From: Methylobacterium currus
GTDB lineage: Bacteria; Pseudomonadota; Alphaproteobacteria; Rhizobiales; Beijerinckiaceae
Reading direction: 5' to 3'
Length of the DNA: 64,000 nt
Assembly: GCF_003058325.1 (NCBI RefSeq)
Contig: NZ_CP028843.1
Location: forward strand, 2,266,001 to 2,330,000
Within the stretch, counting starts at the first letter, position 1, and every line of letters starts with the position of its first letter. Shown here one piece after another: positions 34,162 through 43,556 of the stretch. A model generated the notes under the pieces. It was given only the letters and a program-made list of their open reading frames with translations. It was not told the origin of the DNA and made no database searches. A program made the translations under genes and the position numbers.

Positions 34162-35735
34162 AGCAGGGCTTTCGCCAGTCCATGGCCTGGCTGCACACCT
34201 GGTCCGGCCTCGTCGTCGGCTGGGTGCTGTTCGCGGTGTTCGTCACCGGCACCGCGACCTATTACCGGGCCGAGATCTCGCGCTGGATGCAGCCGGAGCT
34301 GCGGCGCGAGATCACGGTCACCCCCGATCTCCTGGCCACCGCCGCCGAGCGCGCGGTCGCCCATCTCGAGGCCCATGCGGGCCACGCGCGCACCTGGTTC
34401 GTCGGCCTGCCGACCCCGGAGCGGCCCCTCGTCGAGCTGTTCTGGCGCAACAAGCCCGGCACGCCGCCGGGCCACGTCCTCCTCGATCCGCAGACCGGCG
34501 CGCCCGCCGCGCTGCGCGCCACCCGCGGCGGCAACTTCTTCTACCGCTTCCACTTCGAGCTGAACCTCGCCCCGCTCTGGGGCCGCTGGATCGTCGGGAT
34601 CTGCGCGATGGTGATGCTGGTGGCCCTGGTGAGCGGGATCGTCACCCACCGGCGCATCTTTTCGGATTTCTTCACCCTGCGGCGGGACAAGGCGGCGCAG
34701 CGCGGCTGGCTCGATGCCCACAACGTCAGCGGCGTGCTGGCGCTGCCGTTCCACCTGATGATCACCTATACGGGCGTCGTGACGCTCGCGCTGATGTACA
34801 TGCCCTGGGGCGTCACCGCCGCCTACAAGGGCGACCAGTTCGCCTATTTCGCCGAGACCGGCCAGATCACGACGGCGCGCCCGCCCGCGGGCGAGCCCGG
34901 CACCCTCGCCCCGGTCGGGCCGATGGTGCGGGAGGCGCTGGCCACCATCCCCGAGCCGCTGGAGCGGCTCACCATCGCCAACCCGCGCGACGCGAAGTCC
35001 ACGGTCGTGGCGGTGTTCGAGGAGCCGCACGGCCTCTCGCACCAGCACCCGCAGGTCGCCTTCGCGGGCACCAGCGGCGCCGTGGTCGAGGTGCTGTCGG
35101 GGGCCTTGCGGCCGGCGGCCAAGACCTTCACCACGATGGTCGGCCTGCACGAGGCGCATTTCGCCGGGACGGCCCTGCGGGTGCTGTTCTTCCTGTGCGG
35201 TCTCCTGGGCTGCGCCATGGTGGGGAGCGGGCTGGTGCTCTGGACCGTGGCGCGGCTGCCGAAATCCGGGGCCGCGACGGGATGGGGCTGGCGCCTCGTC
35301 CACACCCTCAACCTCGGCACGATCGCGGGCCTGCCGGCAGGCATCGCCGCCTACTTCCTCGCCAACCGGCTCCTGCCCGTCGACCTGGGGGACCGGGCGG
35401 AGCGCGAGATCTGGGTGTTCTTCGGCGCCTGGCTCGCGGTGGCCGTGGTGGGGGCATGGCCGGCGCCGCGGCGGGCCTGGCGCGGGGCGCTCGCCCTCGT
35501 GGCGTGCCTGTTCGTCGCGGTGGTGCTCGTAGACGTCGCGACCACCCGCGAGACCTGGGACGACCCGGCCTGGTTCCTGGGCTTCGACGCCGCGCTCCTC
35601 GGGCTGGCGGCCGGCTTCGCCCTCGTCTCGCACAAGGTCGCCCGCTTCGCCGGCCCGCGCCGGGCGGGCAAAGTCACGGCCGAGCCCGCGGCCGAACCCG
35701 CGGCAACGGCCGCGGCGCAGATGGGCCAGGCATGA
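34158..35735 (+). CDS. PepSY-associated membrane protein (PiuB-like)
   Basis: The 525-residue protein has the PepSY_TM architecture: one N-terminal membrane helix (LHTWSGLVVGWVLFAVFVTG) and a periplasmic PepSY-like region to ~150. Helix pairs carry conserved His residues (YRFHFELN at ~131, LDAHNVSGVLALPFHLMITY at ~185, VGLHEAHFAGTALR at ~330), then three to four more helices. Conserved histidines in these helices suggest heme ligation, and family members are proposed ferric-siderophore reductases in the inner membrane. The last ~30 residues are Ala/Glu-rich. Coupling by ATGA at both ends places it in one operon with the receptor. Confidence 0.85.
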   Translation: MKQGFRQSMAWLHTWSGLVVGWVLFAVFVTGTATYYRAEISRWMQPELRREITVTPDLLATAAERAVAHLEAHAGHARTWFVGLPTPERPLVELFWRNKPGTPPGHVLLDPQTGAPAALRATRGGNFFYRFHFELNLAPLWGRWIVGICAMVMLVALVSGIVTHRRIFSDFFTLRRDKAAQRGWLDAHNVSGVLALPFHLMITYTGVVTLALMYMPWGVTAAYKGDQFAYFAETGQITTARPPAGEPGTLAPVGPMVREALATIPEPLERLTIANPRDAKSTVVAVFEEPHGLSHQHPQVAFAGTSGAVVEVLSGALRPAAKTFTTMVGLHEAHFAGTALRVLFFLCGLLGCAMVGSGLVLWTVARLPKSGAATGWGWRLVHTLNLGTIAGLPAGIAAYFLANRLLPVDLGDRAEREIWVFFGAWLAVAVVGAWPAPRRAWRGALALVACLFVAVVLVDVATTRETWDDPAWFLGFDAALLGLAAGFALVSHKVARFAGPRRAGKVTAEPAAEPAATAAAQMGQA

Positions 35736-36067
35736 CGCTCCTCGTCACCGCGGGCCTGAGCTTCCTCGGCCTCGCCGCCCTGTGCCTCTCCATGGCCCGG
35801 CACCATCAGGCGGTGTGGTCGGGCCCGCCGGACCGGTTGCGCCGGCTCGCCCTGCGCGCCGCCGGCTGGGGGCTGATCGGCCTGTCGCTGGCCGCCGCCA
35901 TCCGGCAGGATGGCTGGAATTTCGGCCCGGTCGACTGGCTCGGCTCCCTGACCGGGGCGGGCCTCCTGCTGATCGTCGTCCGGTCGTACCGGCCGCGGGC
36001 GCTCCTCTGGATGGCCCCGCTCGCGGCGGCGATCACGCTCGCGGCCGCGCTCGGCTCGCCGGCCTGA
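35732..36067 (+). CDS. DUF3325-type membrane protein
   Basis: The 111-residue protein has three to four hydrophobic segments, starting in an ATGA overlap with the PepSY gene. The segment CLSMARHHQAVWSG followed by RAAGWGLIGLSLAAAI fits DUF3325, a family nearly always found after DUF3649 and PepSY genes beside TonB receptors. No activity is known. It ends the operon, 9 bases before the convergent IMPase-like stop. Confidence 0.78.
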   Translation: MTLLVTAGLSFLGLAALCLSMARHHQAVWSGPPDRLRRLALRAAGWGLIGLSLAAAIRQDGWNFGPVDWLGSLTGAGLLLIVVRSYRPRALLWMAPLAAAITLAAALGSPA

Positions 36068-36076
36068 GGGCGGGCG

Positions 36077-36883
36077 TCACGCCCGCCGCGACGCCTCGCC
36101 CAGCCGGCGCAGGTCCGCCACCACGGCCGGGGTGCCGGCATGGAGCAGCCCGCCGGTGAGCATGTCGTCGGAGCCGAGATATTCGGCGACGCCGCCGGCC
36201 TCGCGCACCAGGAGCAGGCCGGCATAGCAGTCCCAGGCGTTGAGGCCGGGATCGTAGTAGCCGGCGAGCCGCCCGGCGGCGACGTAGGCGAGCATCAGGG
36301 CGCCCGAGCCGTTGCGAAACAGCACCCCGCCCTCGCGGTAGAGGCCGTGCACGAAGGCGGCGGCCTCTGCCGCGGGCGTCTTCTGGGTGGCGCCGAAGCC
36401 GATATTGGCCGAGGTGAGCACCGTCGCGGGGTCGATGCGCAGGGGCCGGCCGTTCAGGGTCGCGCCGTCGCCGAGGAGCCCCGCATAGGTCTCGCGCAGG
36501 ACCGGCGCCTCGATCACCCCGGCCACCAGGCCCTCGGGGCCGCGCAGGCCGATCGACACGCACCAGTTCGGCTGGCCGTTGAGGAACGGGCTGGTGCCGT
36601 CGATCGGATCGACCACCCAGGTATAGCCGGACCGGCTCGGGACGGGATCGTGCTCCTCGCCGATCACGCCGTCCTCGGGATAGGCCTCCGCGATGCGGGC
36701 GCGGATCAGCAGCTCGACCTCGCGGTCGGCCTGCGAGACGAGGTCCTGGGCGCCGCTCTTCTGCTCGATCACCAGCGCGTCGCGGGCGTTGAAGAAGCCG
36801 AAAGCCGTCTCGCCGGCGGCGCGGGCGATCGCGAGGGCGAGGTCGCGGCGCGCGCGCGCGGCCCCGGCGGTCTCGGTGGTCAT
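36077..36883 (-). CDS. Inositol monophosphatase-family phosphatase
   Basis: The 268-residue metal-dependent phosphatase has the first metal motif as DGVIGEEHD (~72), the central motif WVVDPIDGTSPFLNGQ (~89) and the closing motif LNAWDCYAGLLLVREAGG (~215). All metal ligands of the IMPase fold are in place. Family members dephosphorylate inositol phosphates, histidinol phosphate or PAP; motifs alone do not decide. It is last in the nudC, aldolase-like, phosphatase gene row, 52 bases after the aldolase-like stop. The start is ATG 36883. Confidence 0.88.
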   Translation of the reverse strand: MTTETAGAARARRDLALAIARAAGETAFGFFNARDALVIEQKSGAQDLVSQADREVELLIRARIAEAYPEDGVIGEEHDPVPSRSGYTWVVDPIDGTSPFLNGQPNWCVSIGLRGPEGLVAGVIEAPVLRETYAGLLGDGATLNGRPLRIDPATVLTSANIGFGATQKTPAAEAAAFVHGLYREGGVLFRNGSGALMLAYVAAGRLAGYYDPGLNAWDCYAGLLLVREAGGVAEYLGSDDMLTGGLLHAGTPAVVADLRRLGEASRRA

Positions 36884-36935
36884 GTCGGTCGGTCCTCTCG
36901 GAATGCTGTGCGGCCGTCCTACACGGCCGCTCGTC

Positions 36936-37829
36936 TCAGATGTGCGACGCTGAGCCCGTCACCTCGGCGAGCGCCGCCGCGATGGCCGCGCGGGCCTCGG
37001 GCGAGGCCGGGCTCTGGGGCGGCACCGGGTCGCCGACGGCGTAGCCCTGCCTCTGCAAGGCCGCCTTCACGCAGGCCGCGAGGTTGTAGCGGGCAAAGAC
37101 CTCGTTGAAGGCCCAGATCCGCTTCTGCAACGCCACCGCCTCGCCCCATCGCTCCTCGCGGCACAGCCGGTAGAGCGCCAGGCATTCCCGCGGGATGACG
37201 CAGGCGGGGCCGGCGAACCAGCCCTTGCCGCCGAGCATCATCACGCTGGCGGCGATGTGCGAGGAGGCGGCGAAGACGTCGAGGTCGCCGCCGACGCGGT
37301 TCAGGATCGACAGCAGGCGGCCGGTATTGGTCGAGGCGTCCTTGATGCCGACGATGTTGGGATGCCGGGCGAGCCGCGCGATCGAGGCGACAGAGAGGTC
37401 GGCGCGCTGGAAGTTCGGGTTGGTATAGAGGATGATCGGCAGGTCGGTGGCATCCGCCACGGTCAGGAAGTAGCGCTCGATCTCGGCTTCCGTCAGCGGG
37501 AAATAGGCGTCGAGGATCAGCACGATCCCGTCCGCCCCCGCCGCCCGGCAAGACTTCGCCTGCGCGACCGCGCCGCGGGTCGCGGTCGAGGCGACGCCCG
37601 GCAGCACCGGCACCCGGCCGGCGGCGGCGGCCACCACCGCCGCCACGGTCTCGCGCTTCTGCGCCTCGTCGAGATAGGCGAACTCGCCGGTGCTGCCGAG
37701 CGGCGTCAGGCCGTGCACGCCGGCCGCGATCAGGTCGTCGCAGAGCGACGCCAACACCCCGGCCTCGACCCGCCCCTCGGCATCGAGCGGGGTGACGAGG
37801 TAGGGGATGATGCCCTCGAAGCGCGCCAT
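36936..37829 (-). CDS. Dihydrodipicolinate synthase/N-acetylneuraminate lyase-family aldolase
   Basis: The 297-residue TIM-barrel aldolase carries the carboxylate-binding loop as GSTGEF (~46), nearer to the lyase side of the family than the GTTGE of true DapA. The catalytic Tyr lies in [10 protein letters not shown] (~135) and the Schiff-base Lys in VGIKDAST (~161). It cleaves or forms a pyruvate-derived C-C bond. A DapA role is unlikely given the loop and the absence of lysine genes nearby. Start is ATG 37829, two bases after the nudC stop, so translation is coupled. Confidence 0.87.
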   Translation of the reverse strand: MARFEGIIPYLVTPLDAEGRVEAGVLASLCDDLIAAGVHGLTPLGSTGEFAYLDEAQKRETVAAVVAAAAGRVPVLPGVASTATRGAVAQAKSCRAAGADGIVLILDAYFPLTEAEIERYFLTVADATDLPIILYTNPNFQRADLSVASIARLARHPNIVGIKDASTNTGRLLSILNRVGGDLDVFAASSHIAASVMMLGGKGWFAGPACVIPRECLALYRLCREERWGEAVALQKRIWAFNEVFARYNLAACVKAALQRQGYAVGDPVPPQSPASPEARAAIAAALAEVTGSASHI

Positions 37830-37831
37830 CG

Positions 37832-38785
37832 TCACCGGTCCGCGAAGGTCCGCACCAGGGCGTTGGCGATCGCCATCGGCGGCGGGGTCATCAGGCCGTC
37901 GGGATGGCGGCGCTCCAGCATCTGGCGCACCTCGGCGCGGGTGAACCAGCGCGCATCCTCCAGCTCGGTCCGGTCGAGCACCAGGGCGTCGCCCAGGGCC
38001 TCGCCCTCGCAGCCGATCATCAGCGAGGACGGGAACGGCCAGGGCTGCGAGAGATGGTAGCGCACCGCGCCGACCCGCACGCCGGCCTCCTCGAAGGTCT
38101 CGCGCCGCACCGCGTCCTCGATGGTCTCGCCGGGTTCGAGGAAGCCGGCGAGGCACGAATAGACGCCAGGCGCGAAGCGGGCCTGGCGGCCGAGGAGGCA
38201 GCGGTCGCCTTCGGTGACCAGCATGATCACCACCGGATCGGTGCGCGGGAAATGCTCGGTGCCGCAGGATCCGCAGTCGCGCCGAAAGCCGCCGCAGGAG
38301 AGCGCGGTGGGATTGCCGCAATTGGCGCAGAAGCCGTGCCGGGCGTGCCAGCCGAGGAGCGACTTGGCGGTGGCGAGGACCCCCATCTCAGGGGCCGGCA
38401 CCGCGCCCTCGACCGCGACGGCGCGGGCATCGAGCACCCGGTAGGCCGGATCGCCGGTGAAGAGAGCCGCCGCATCCGCCGGCAGCGCGCCGGCGAAGGC
38501 CGGCCGGCCGCCGACCCGGCCGAGAAAGAGCTCGGGCGAAGGCGGGCCGGCCCGGGCGGCGTCCTCGCGCGTCAGCAGGCAGGTGGCGCCGCCCTCCGTC
38601 ACCCGCAGCACCGGCACGTCGCCGCAGAACAGGAGCAGGCTCGCGTCGGGCGTGTCCGCGAGCGTCGGGGTCGGGCCGCTGCGCTCGGCCGAGTGGCGCT
38701 CGAGCAGGCTCTGGGCGTAGCCGAGGCGATCCCGGGAAACGGGCAAGGAGGCGGGCAAGGAGGCGGTCAAGGCGTGAGACCTCAT
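37832..38785 (-). CDS. nudC: NAD(+) diphosphatase NudC
   Basis: This 317-residue Nudix hydrolase splits NAD(H) to NMN(H) and AMP and in other bacteria removes NAD caps from RNA. A zinc ribbon (FCANCGNPT, then [13 protein letters not shown]) precedes the Nudix box [20 protein letters not shown], and the NudC-specific SQPWPFPSS follows. An N-terminal NudC-like domain of ~130 residues is present. The N-terminus includes a short tandem repeat coding Ala-Ser-Leu-Pro. It heads the operon with the aldolase-like and IMPase-like genes. Confidence 0.94.
   Translation of the reverse strand: MRSHALTASLPASLPVSRDRLGYAQSLLERHSAERSGPTPTLADTPDASLLLFCGDVPVLRVTEGGATCLLTREDAARAGPPSPELFLGRVGGRPAFAGALPADAAALFTGDPAYRVLDARAVAVEGAVPAPEMGVLATAKSLLGWHARHGFCANCGNPTALSCGGFRRDCGSCGTEHFPRTDPVVIMLVTEGDRCLLGRQARFAPGVYSCLAGFLEPGETIEDAVRRETFEEAGVRVGAVRYHLSQPWPFPSSLMIGCEGEALGDALVLDRTELEDARWFTRAEVRQMLERRHPDGLMTPPPMAIANALVRTFADR
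38741..38764. repeat. 12-bp tandem repeat in the 5' part of nudC
   Basis: Two exact copies of GGGCAAGGAGGC, with a third degenerate copy to 38776, code for Ala-Ser-Leu-Pro units just after the start codon. Copy changes would keep the frame. Confidence 0.6.
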
Positions 38786-39261
38786 GCATCATCGTGCGGA
38801 GCCCGGCGCGGCCCCTCGCGTCGCAGGCAGCATGGGCAGGCAAAATGATGCAAAAGCAAGGCGCCGGGCGGAGCAGGCGCCATGCTCCCGGTGCAGCCGG
38901 GTTCGCAGGCCCGTCCTCATCGGATCGGCGCCCGCGCGCCCGTGCCGGGCAAGCCCGGCCGCCAGGCTCATTCCGATGCCGGGCACAATCATCCGAAGAC
39001 GATCTCCGGATATCGCGGCGCAAGCCGGTGCGGCGGCCGCGCGAAGCAGGATTCCACGCGCTTCGATGCAATCAACCGAAACCCATATCGATCCTGAAAG
39101 ATGGATTTCCGTACTGTTAAGGCTAGCAGAGCGACGCAGAGAAGCCTGTTCGCTCGCAGGGAAATCACCTTCCGCTGAATAGCGTCCATTAATATTCAGC
39201 CGCTACAACTCCCCATGTTCGGTGACGCACCAACGACAGGTTGTGGGACTGGATTGCCAAA
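38786..39261. other. Intergenic region between nudC and the SCO-like gene
   Basis: 476 bases between divergent genes. The left half is GC-rich. The right half (about 39040-39250) is AT-richer and likely holds the promoter of the SCO-like gene. Short open frames were examined and none has a ribosome site and protein-like composition. No repeat or RNA gene was recognised. Confidence 0.4.
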
Positions 39262-39855
39262 ATGAGAGCGAACGCATTCATCGCCGGACTTTGCCTTCTG
39301 GCGGCATGGGCCGGTACGGCAAGCCTCGCGAGGGCGGCGGGGAGCGACCTGGACACCCTGCTGGCAACCTCCAAGGCGGCCCCCCGGGCCGATATCGACG
39401 GCAGGCCCCTGCTGCCCGAGACCCTGCGGGACCGGCTGGCGGTGGTCTCCTTCGTGAGCGCCGACTGCACGATCCTCTGCGTCACCCGGACGATGGATCT
39501 CGACGCGCTCGCCCGCGGCCTGCCGGCCTCCTTGCGCGGCCGCGTCGTCTTCCTGGCCATCGGGATGGACCCCGCCGGCGACGATGCCGGGCGCCTGCGC
39601 AGCCTCGTGCGGCAGCTGCTCGGTCCGGCGCCGCAGATCCGGGTCCTCCCGTCCGATGCCGGCGAGGTGAAGGCGGTGGCCGAGATCCTGCGCTACCCGG
39701 CGGCCGCCTTGCCCGACCCGCCGCCCTCGGTCCTCCTGTTCGACCGCCGCGGCCGGACCGCCATGGTCTATGGCGGCGATCCCCTCGATGCCCCGCGCCT
39801 GCAGCGGGACCTCGTCGCCCTCGATTCCTTCACCGAGGGTCTCGACCGGCCCTGA
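39262..39855 (+). CDS. SCO1/SenC-like thioredoxin-fold protein without histidine
   Basis: The 197-residue exported protein has the signal peptide FIAGLCLLAAWAGTASLARA. The thioredoxin-like core has the SCO motif as SADCTILC (Cys69 and Cys73, a CxxxC) after VVSFV, then VVFLAIGMDPAGDD and SVLLFDRRGR strands. SCO proteins deliver copper to cytochrome oxidase and need a distal His ligand. This protein contains no histidine at all, so it probably acts as a thiol-disulfide or sensor protein, or binds copper differently. ATG 39262 is chosen because it starts the signal peptide; no strong ribosome site is seen. No oxidase genes are nearby. Confidence 0.75.
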   Translation: MRANAFIAGLCLLAAWAGTASLARAAGSDLDTLLATSKAAPRADIDGRPLLPETLRDRLAVVSFVSADCTILCVTRTMDLDALARGLPASLRGRVVFLAIGMDPAGDDAGRLRSLVRQLLGPAPQIRVLPSDAGEVKAVAEILRYPAAALPDPPPSVLLFDRRGRTAMVYGGDPLDAPRLQRDLVALDSFTEGLDRP

Positions 39856-40560
39856 CCGGATACCCCGCGGCGGAGCGAGGGCCTGTCCGCCGCGGACAAC
39901 ACCAGAAAACTCAACAGACCCCGGCCTCGGTCAACGTCGTCCCGCCGGACTACCAGCAGCTCGTCGCCGTCGACCAGAGGGGCGTACCCTCGCCGGGCGC
40001 GATCGTGGCGGTCGGCAACGTCGCCGCCCCGACGCAGGCGACGACCTACGTCGCCTCGACGCAAGGGGGCGGCGGCAACGGCGGCTCCAGGGGCAGCGGC
40101 GGCTCCGGCGGGACAGGCGGCCTCGGCGGCGCGGGCAGCAGCGGGGCCGACGTCCTGAAGGCGTCGCATTCCGGCCTCGGCTTCGCGGTGCCGGCCGGCA
40201 ACAGGAACGACCGGGCTCCGGTGACGCAGCAGACCTGCACGGGCGCCGCCGGGCAGCTGTGGCGGACGACCTCCGGCAAGGGTGGCACGGCCTACGTCAA
40301 CGCCGCCTCCGGCATGTGCCTGGACCTCACCCTCGACAACCAGCCGGTCGCTCCGGGCGCGCAGGTCTACCAGTTCACCTGCAACAACGGCACCAACCAG
40401 GCCTGGACGGCGAAGCCGCAAGGGTCGCGCAGCGCCCTCGACTCGGCCTACAACAACCTCTGCCTCGGCGTGTATGGCGGCAACGGCGCGGTCGGCAACG
40501 GCGCGGTCGGCTGGATCTGCAACGGCGCGGCCGACCGGATCTTCAACTCGGGCTCCTCGC
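39856..40560 (+). pseudogene. Orphan ricin-type beta-trefoil lectin fragment
   Basis: One frame encodes a recognisable RICIN region at about 40230-40550: QLWRTTSGKGG, SGMCLDLTLDNQP, the QxW-type TNQAWTAKP, and NLCLGVYGGNGAVGN. These are preceded by a Gly/Ser linker and a segment beginning QQTPASVNVVPPDYQQ. No ATG or well-placed GTG starts the frame before the domain, no signal peptide exists, and no stop codon in any frame closes it between 40541 and the terminator at 40631. It is therefore a remnant cut at both ends, or fused by deletion to the tail of the SCO-like gene. Related Methylobacterium proteins would be secreted carbohydrate binders. Confidence 0.6.
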
Positions 40561-40630
40561 GGCTCCGAACGAGGCAGGCCCGCCATCCCCGGATGGCGAG
40601 CCTCTTTCGCTGCCCATGCGCGGCGACAGC

Positions 40631-40674
40631 GCGGGGTCCCGGGGCGCGCGCGCCTCCGGGACCCCGCGATTTTT
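40631..40674 (+). terminator. Rho-independent terminator after lectin remnant
   Basis: Arms GCGGGGTCCCGG (40631-40642) and CCGGGACCCCGC (40656-40667) form a 12-bp stem with a GC-rich loop, followed by GATTTTT. It probably served the gene whose remnant precedes it. Confidence 0.75.
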
Positions 40675-40756
40675 GGATGTCGCCCTGTCCGCCGGGGCGG
40701 GACGAGGCGTCCTCCCGGCGGGCACCCGGGCGCCAGAGGCCCCCGATCCGACCCCG

Positions 40757-41188
40757 TCAAGCCGCTGCGAACAGCCCCCGCGCCCGCTCGACGAGCTGCG
40801 CCGCCGCATGGGCCGGATAGGGCTCGCGGGTGCCGTGCCCCCAGACCGGCCCTGGCCAGGCCGGATCGGAGCGGAACCGCCCGACGACGTGGACGTGGAG
40901 CTGCGCCACCACGTTGCCGAGCGCCCCGACATTCACCTTGTCGGGCTTGGCCAGCGCCTGCATCACACCGACGCCCAAGCGGGTCTCGTCCATCAGCCGG
41001 GCGGCATCCTCGGGCGACAGGTCGGTGAGCTCCGAGACGCCGGCGCGGCGGGGCACCAGGACGAGCCAGGGGAAGCGCTTGTCGTCGAGGAGCAGCACCC
41101 GCGACAGGGCGAGGTCGCCCAGCAGAATGGTGTCGGCGGCGAGCCGGGGATCCAGGGGAAAGTCGTCGGTCGGGATGTCGTCGGTCAT
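40757..41188 (-). CDS. HIT-family hydrolase
   Basis: The 143-residue histidine-triad protein has its motif as QLHVHVVGR (~95-103): the two C-terminal histidines of H-x-H-x-H are kept and the first is Gln, as in many proteobacterial HIT hydrolases. Upstream strands SRVLLLDDKRFPWLVLVPRR fit the fold. These enzymes hydrolyse dinucleoside polyphosphates or AMP-amidates. The gene starts 9 bases after the universal-stress gene stop on the same strand. Confidence 0.87.
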   Translation of the reverse strand: MTDDIPTDDFPLDPRLAADTILLGDLALSRVLLLDDKRFPWLVLVPRRAGVSELTDLSPEDAARLMDETRLGVGVMQALAKPDKVNVGALGNVVAQLHVHVVGRFRSDPAWPGPVWGHGTREPYPAHAAAQLVERARGLFAAA

Positions 41189-41197
41189 GCGCGTCCG

Positions 41198-42040
41198 TCA
41201 ATGCGCCATCAGCACCGGCATGGTGGCGTGGGCGAGGATGTGGCTGGTGGCGCCGCCGAAGATCATCTGGCGCAGCCGGCTCTGGGTATAGGCGCCCTTG
41301 ATCAGGAGGTCGCAGCCGATCGCCTCGGCCTCGGTCAGGAAGATCTCGCCCACGGTGCGGCGGCCGGCGGCGAGCGTGCGCCCCTGCGCCGACAGGCCCT
41401 CGCGGTTGAGGGCGGCGGCCATCTCCTCGGCGCTCGGGCCCGGCACCATCCCGGCATCGACCCCCAGCACCTCGATCCGGGAGGCGGCACGCAGGAACGG
41501 CGACGCGAAGGCGACCGCGCGGGCGGTCTCGGTCGAGCCGTTCCAGGCGATCACCACGGTCTCGCCGATGCTCGCCGGCGGCAGGGGCGGGGCGATGATC
41601 AGGGGGCGCCCGCTCTCGAACAGCACCGCCTCGAGGGTCGTCATGCGCGGCGCCCCCTCCCCGCTGCCGGGACGGCCGACGACGGTGGCGTTGAACAGCC
41701 GCGCGTGCTGCGCCAGGAACCCGTCGCCGGGAGGCGCGTCCGGCCGCCAGCGCCAGCGCGGACCGTTCTTTCCGATGTCGGCGCTCTCGCGGGCGATGCC
41801 GTGCCGCTCCATCGCGGCGGTGAACAGCCCGCCGCAATCGCGGGCCTCGACGAGGTCGGTCTCCTCGTCGCGCACCCAGGTCATGCCGCCGACCATGTCG
41901 ACGGGGACGTATTCGGCCAGCGCCGGGCGCAGGCCGAACCCCTCGATGCCGGCGCCGAAGCGGCGGGCGGTGAGGATGGCGGTGTCGAGGACGGAATCGA
42001 GCAGGGTGTGGCGGGCGACCGGAACGAGGAGCGTCTTCAT
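41198..42040 (-). CDS. Universal stress protein, two-domain
   Basis: The 280-residue cytoplasmic protein has two UspA-like halves. The second is well formed: VVIAWNGSTETARAVAFASP (~162) opens it and GGATSHILAHATMPVLM closes it with the usual G-x2-S-x-H-type ending. The first half (starts MKTLLVPVARHTLLDSVLDT) is more divergent and lacks a clear G-2x-G-9x-G ATP motif. Such tandem Usp proteins are linked to stress survival. It is cotranscribed with the HIT gene. Confidence 0.88.
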   Translation of the reverse strand: MKTLLVPVARHTLLDSVLDTAILTARRFGAGIEGFGLRPALAEYVPVDMVGGMTWVRDEETDLVEARDCGGLFTAAMERHGIARESADIGKNGPRWRWRPDAPPGDGFLAQHARLFNATVVGRPGSGEGAPRMTTLEAVLFESGRPLIIAPPLPPASIGETVVIAWNGSTETARAVAFASPFLRAASRIEVLGVDAGMVPGPSAEEMAAALNREGLSAQGRTLAAGRRTVGEIFLTEAEAIGCDLLIKGAYTQSRLRQMIFGGATSHILAHATMPVLMAH

Positions 42041-42143
42041 GGCGGCGCACTCACCTCAGGAGCCTCGGGGACGACGAGCGCGATTGCATCACGGCGGCGT
42101 CCAGCCTGTCCAGTAGGCCCCTGCGGCAATCCCCGGCCCGGGC

Positions 42144-43418
42144 TCAAGGCCCGGCCGAGGCCTCGACCGCTCTGCGCCGCGGCTCCGGCGGCTCACCCTC
42201 GCTGCACGCCGCACCCGCGCCGTCCCGGCCGCCGGGGGCGCAGGTCTCCTCCAGCCACAGGGCCAGCACCAGGGCGAGGCCGGCGGGCGCCGCCAGCGCC
42301 AGGAAGGCCCAGGTCCAGCCGAGATGGAGCGCCAGCAGGCCCCCGACCCAGCCCGAGAGGGCGCCGCCCACTCCCTGCACCGCCGCGACGGTGCCGAGCG
42401 CCGTCTGGGTGCGGCCCGAGCCCCAGGTGAGGTCGGCCACCACCACCGGCACCGCGACGCCGATGACGCCCGAGGCGACGCCGTCCAGCACCTCGGCGAG
42501 CACGAGCCAGTACGGATCGGACAGGAAGGCCGACAGGAGGGCGCGGGCCGGCAGCACCGCGCAGGCGACGAGGAGGAGCTGGCGCCGGCCGCGCCGGTCG
42601 GCGAGCGAGCCTGCGAAGAGCGCCACCGGGATCATCACCGCCTGCGCGACGATGACGTAGCGGGCGGTCCAGCCGGTGCCGTCCTGGCCCGCCGCCACCA
42701 GCTTCTGGCCGAGCAGGCTCAGCATCGAGCCGTTGGCGAGATTGAACAGGGCCAGCGCCGCCGAGAGGATGAGCAGGCGCCGGTCGGACAGGACCTTCAG
42801 GATGGCCGAGCGCTCCGGCGTGTCGTCCGGATCGTCCTCCTTCCAGCCGACGGCGCGCCGGCCGTTATAGGCCTTCTTCGGCGTCGTCAGAGCGGCCACG
42901 ACGGCGCAGGCGGAGAGCCCGCCCAGCACCCAGAAGGCGATGCTCGGGCCCATGAGCGGCGTGCCGAAGCTGATCGCCAGGGCGGCGCCGAGGATGCCGA
43001 CATGGTTCCAGGCCTGGTTGCGGCCCTGCTGCTTCGGGAAGGCCTGCTTGCCGACCATGCCGAGGGTGAGCGCCGTCACCGCCGGCACCACCAGGGTGCC
43101 GCCCGCCGCGGCGACGAACTGGGCGGCCAGCACCGTCATGAACGAGCGGGCCGGCAGCAGCAGCAGGGTGCCGACGAGGATCGCCGCGCAGGCCGCCGCG
43201 ATCAGCATCCGGGGCCGGCCGAGCCGGTCGACGAGCGCGCCGAGTGGCCCGCTCAGGGCCAGCGTCGCGAAGCCCACGATGGTGGTGACGAGGCCGACCT
43301 GGCTCGGGCCCCATTGCGCGGACTGCGCCAGCCAGGTGCCGAGGAAGGGGCCGAGCCCGCCCTGGATGTCGCCGACGGAGACGTTGATCAGGGCGAGGTG
43401 GGTCGTGGGATTCATCAA
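42144..43418 (-). CDS. MFS transporter
   Basis: The 424-residue transporter has about 12 hydrophobic segments and a central cytoplasmic loop around 190-215. The family A-motif-like sequence GPLGALVDRLGRPRMLIAA lies between helices 2 and 3, and GSLADRRGRRQLLLVACAV repeats it in the second half. The start MMNPTTHLALINVSVGDIQG has two possible ATGs. The C-terminal ~35 residues are charged. The substrate is unknown. A large palindrome lies between it and the upstream chaC gene. Confidence 0.85.
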   Translation of the reverse strand: MMNPTTHLALINVSVGDIQGGLGPFLGTWLAQSAQWGPSQVGLVTTIVGFATLALSGPLGALVDRLGRPRMLIAAACAAILVGTLLLLPARSFMTVLAAQFVAAAGGTLVVPAVTALTLGMVGKQAFPKQQGRNQAWNHVGILGAALAISFGTPLMGPSIAFWVLGGLSACAVVAALTTPKKAYNGRRAVGWKEDDPDDTPERSAILKVLSDRRLLILSAALALFNLANGSMLSLLGQKLVAAGQDGTGWTARYVIVAQAVMIPVALFAGSLADRRGRRQLLLVACAVLPARALLSAFLSDPYWLVLAEVLDGVASGVIGVAVPVVVADLTWGSGRTQTALGTVAAVQGVGGALSGWVGGLLALHLGWTWAFLALAAPAGLALVLALWLEETCAPGGRDGAGAACSEGEPPEPRRRAVEASAGP

Positions 43419-43556
43419 CGCGGAGGCGCTCCGGCTCGTTCGGGTCTTTTGTTCGGGTCTCTTGCGGGCCCAGACGGACCAACGCGCCTGAACGGGGAAT
43501 GATCGCGTCGCCGCGGTGACGCTTCGGAGAGATGCGCGCTCAATGCAGCGCTTCTC

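Noticed and set aside
36936..37829. Calling the aldolase dapA
   Set aside because: The loop GSTGEF and the neighbours do not support lysine biosynthesis, so only the family is named.
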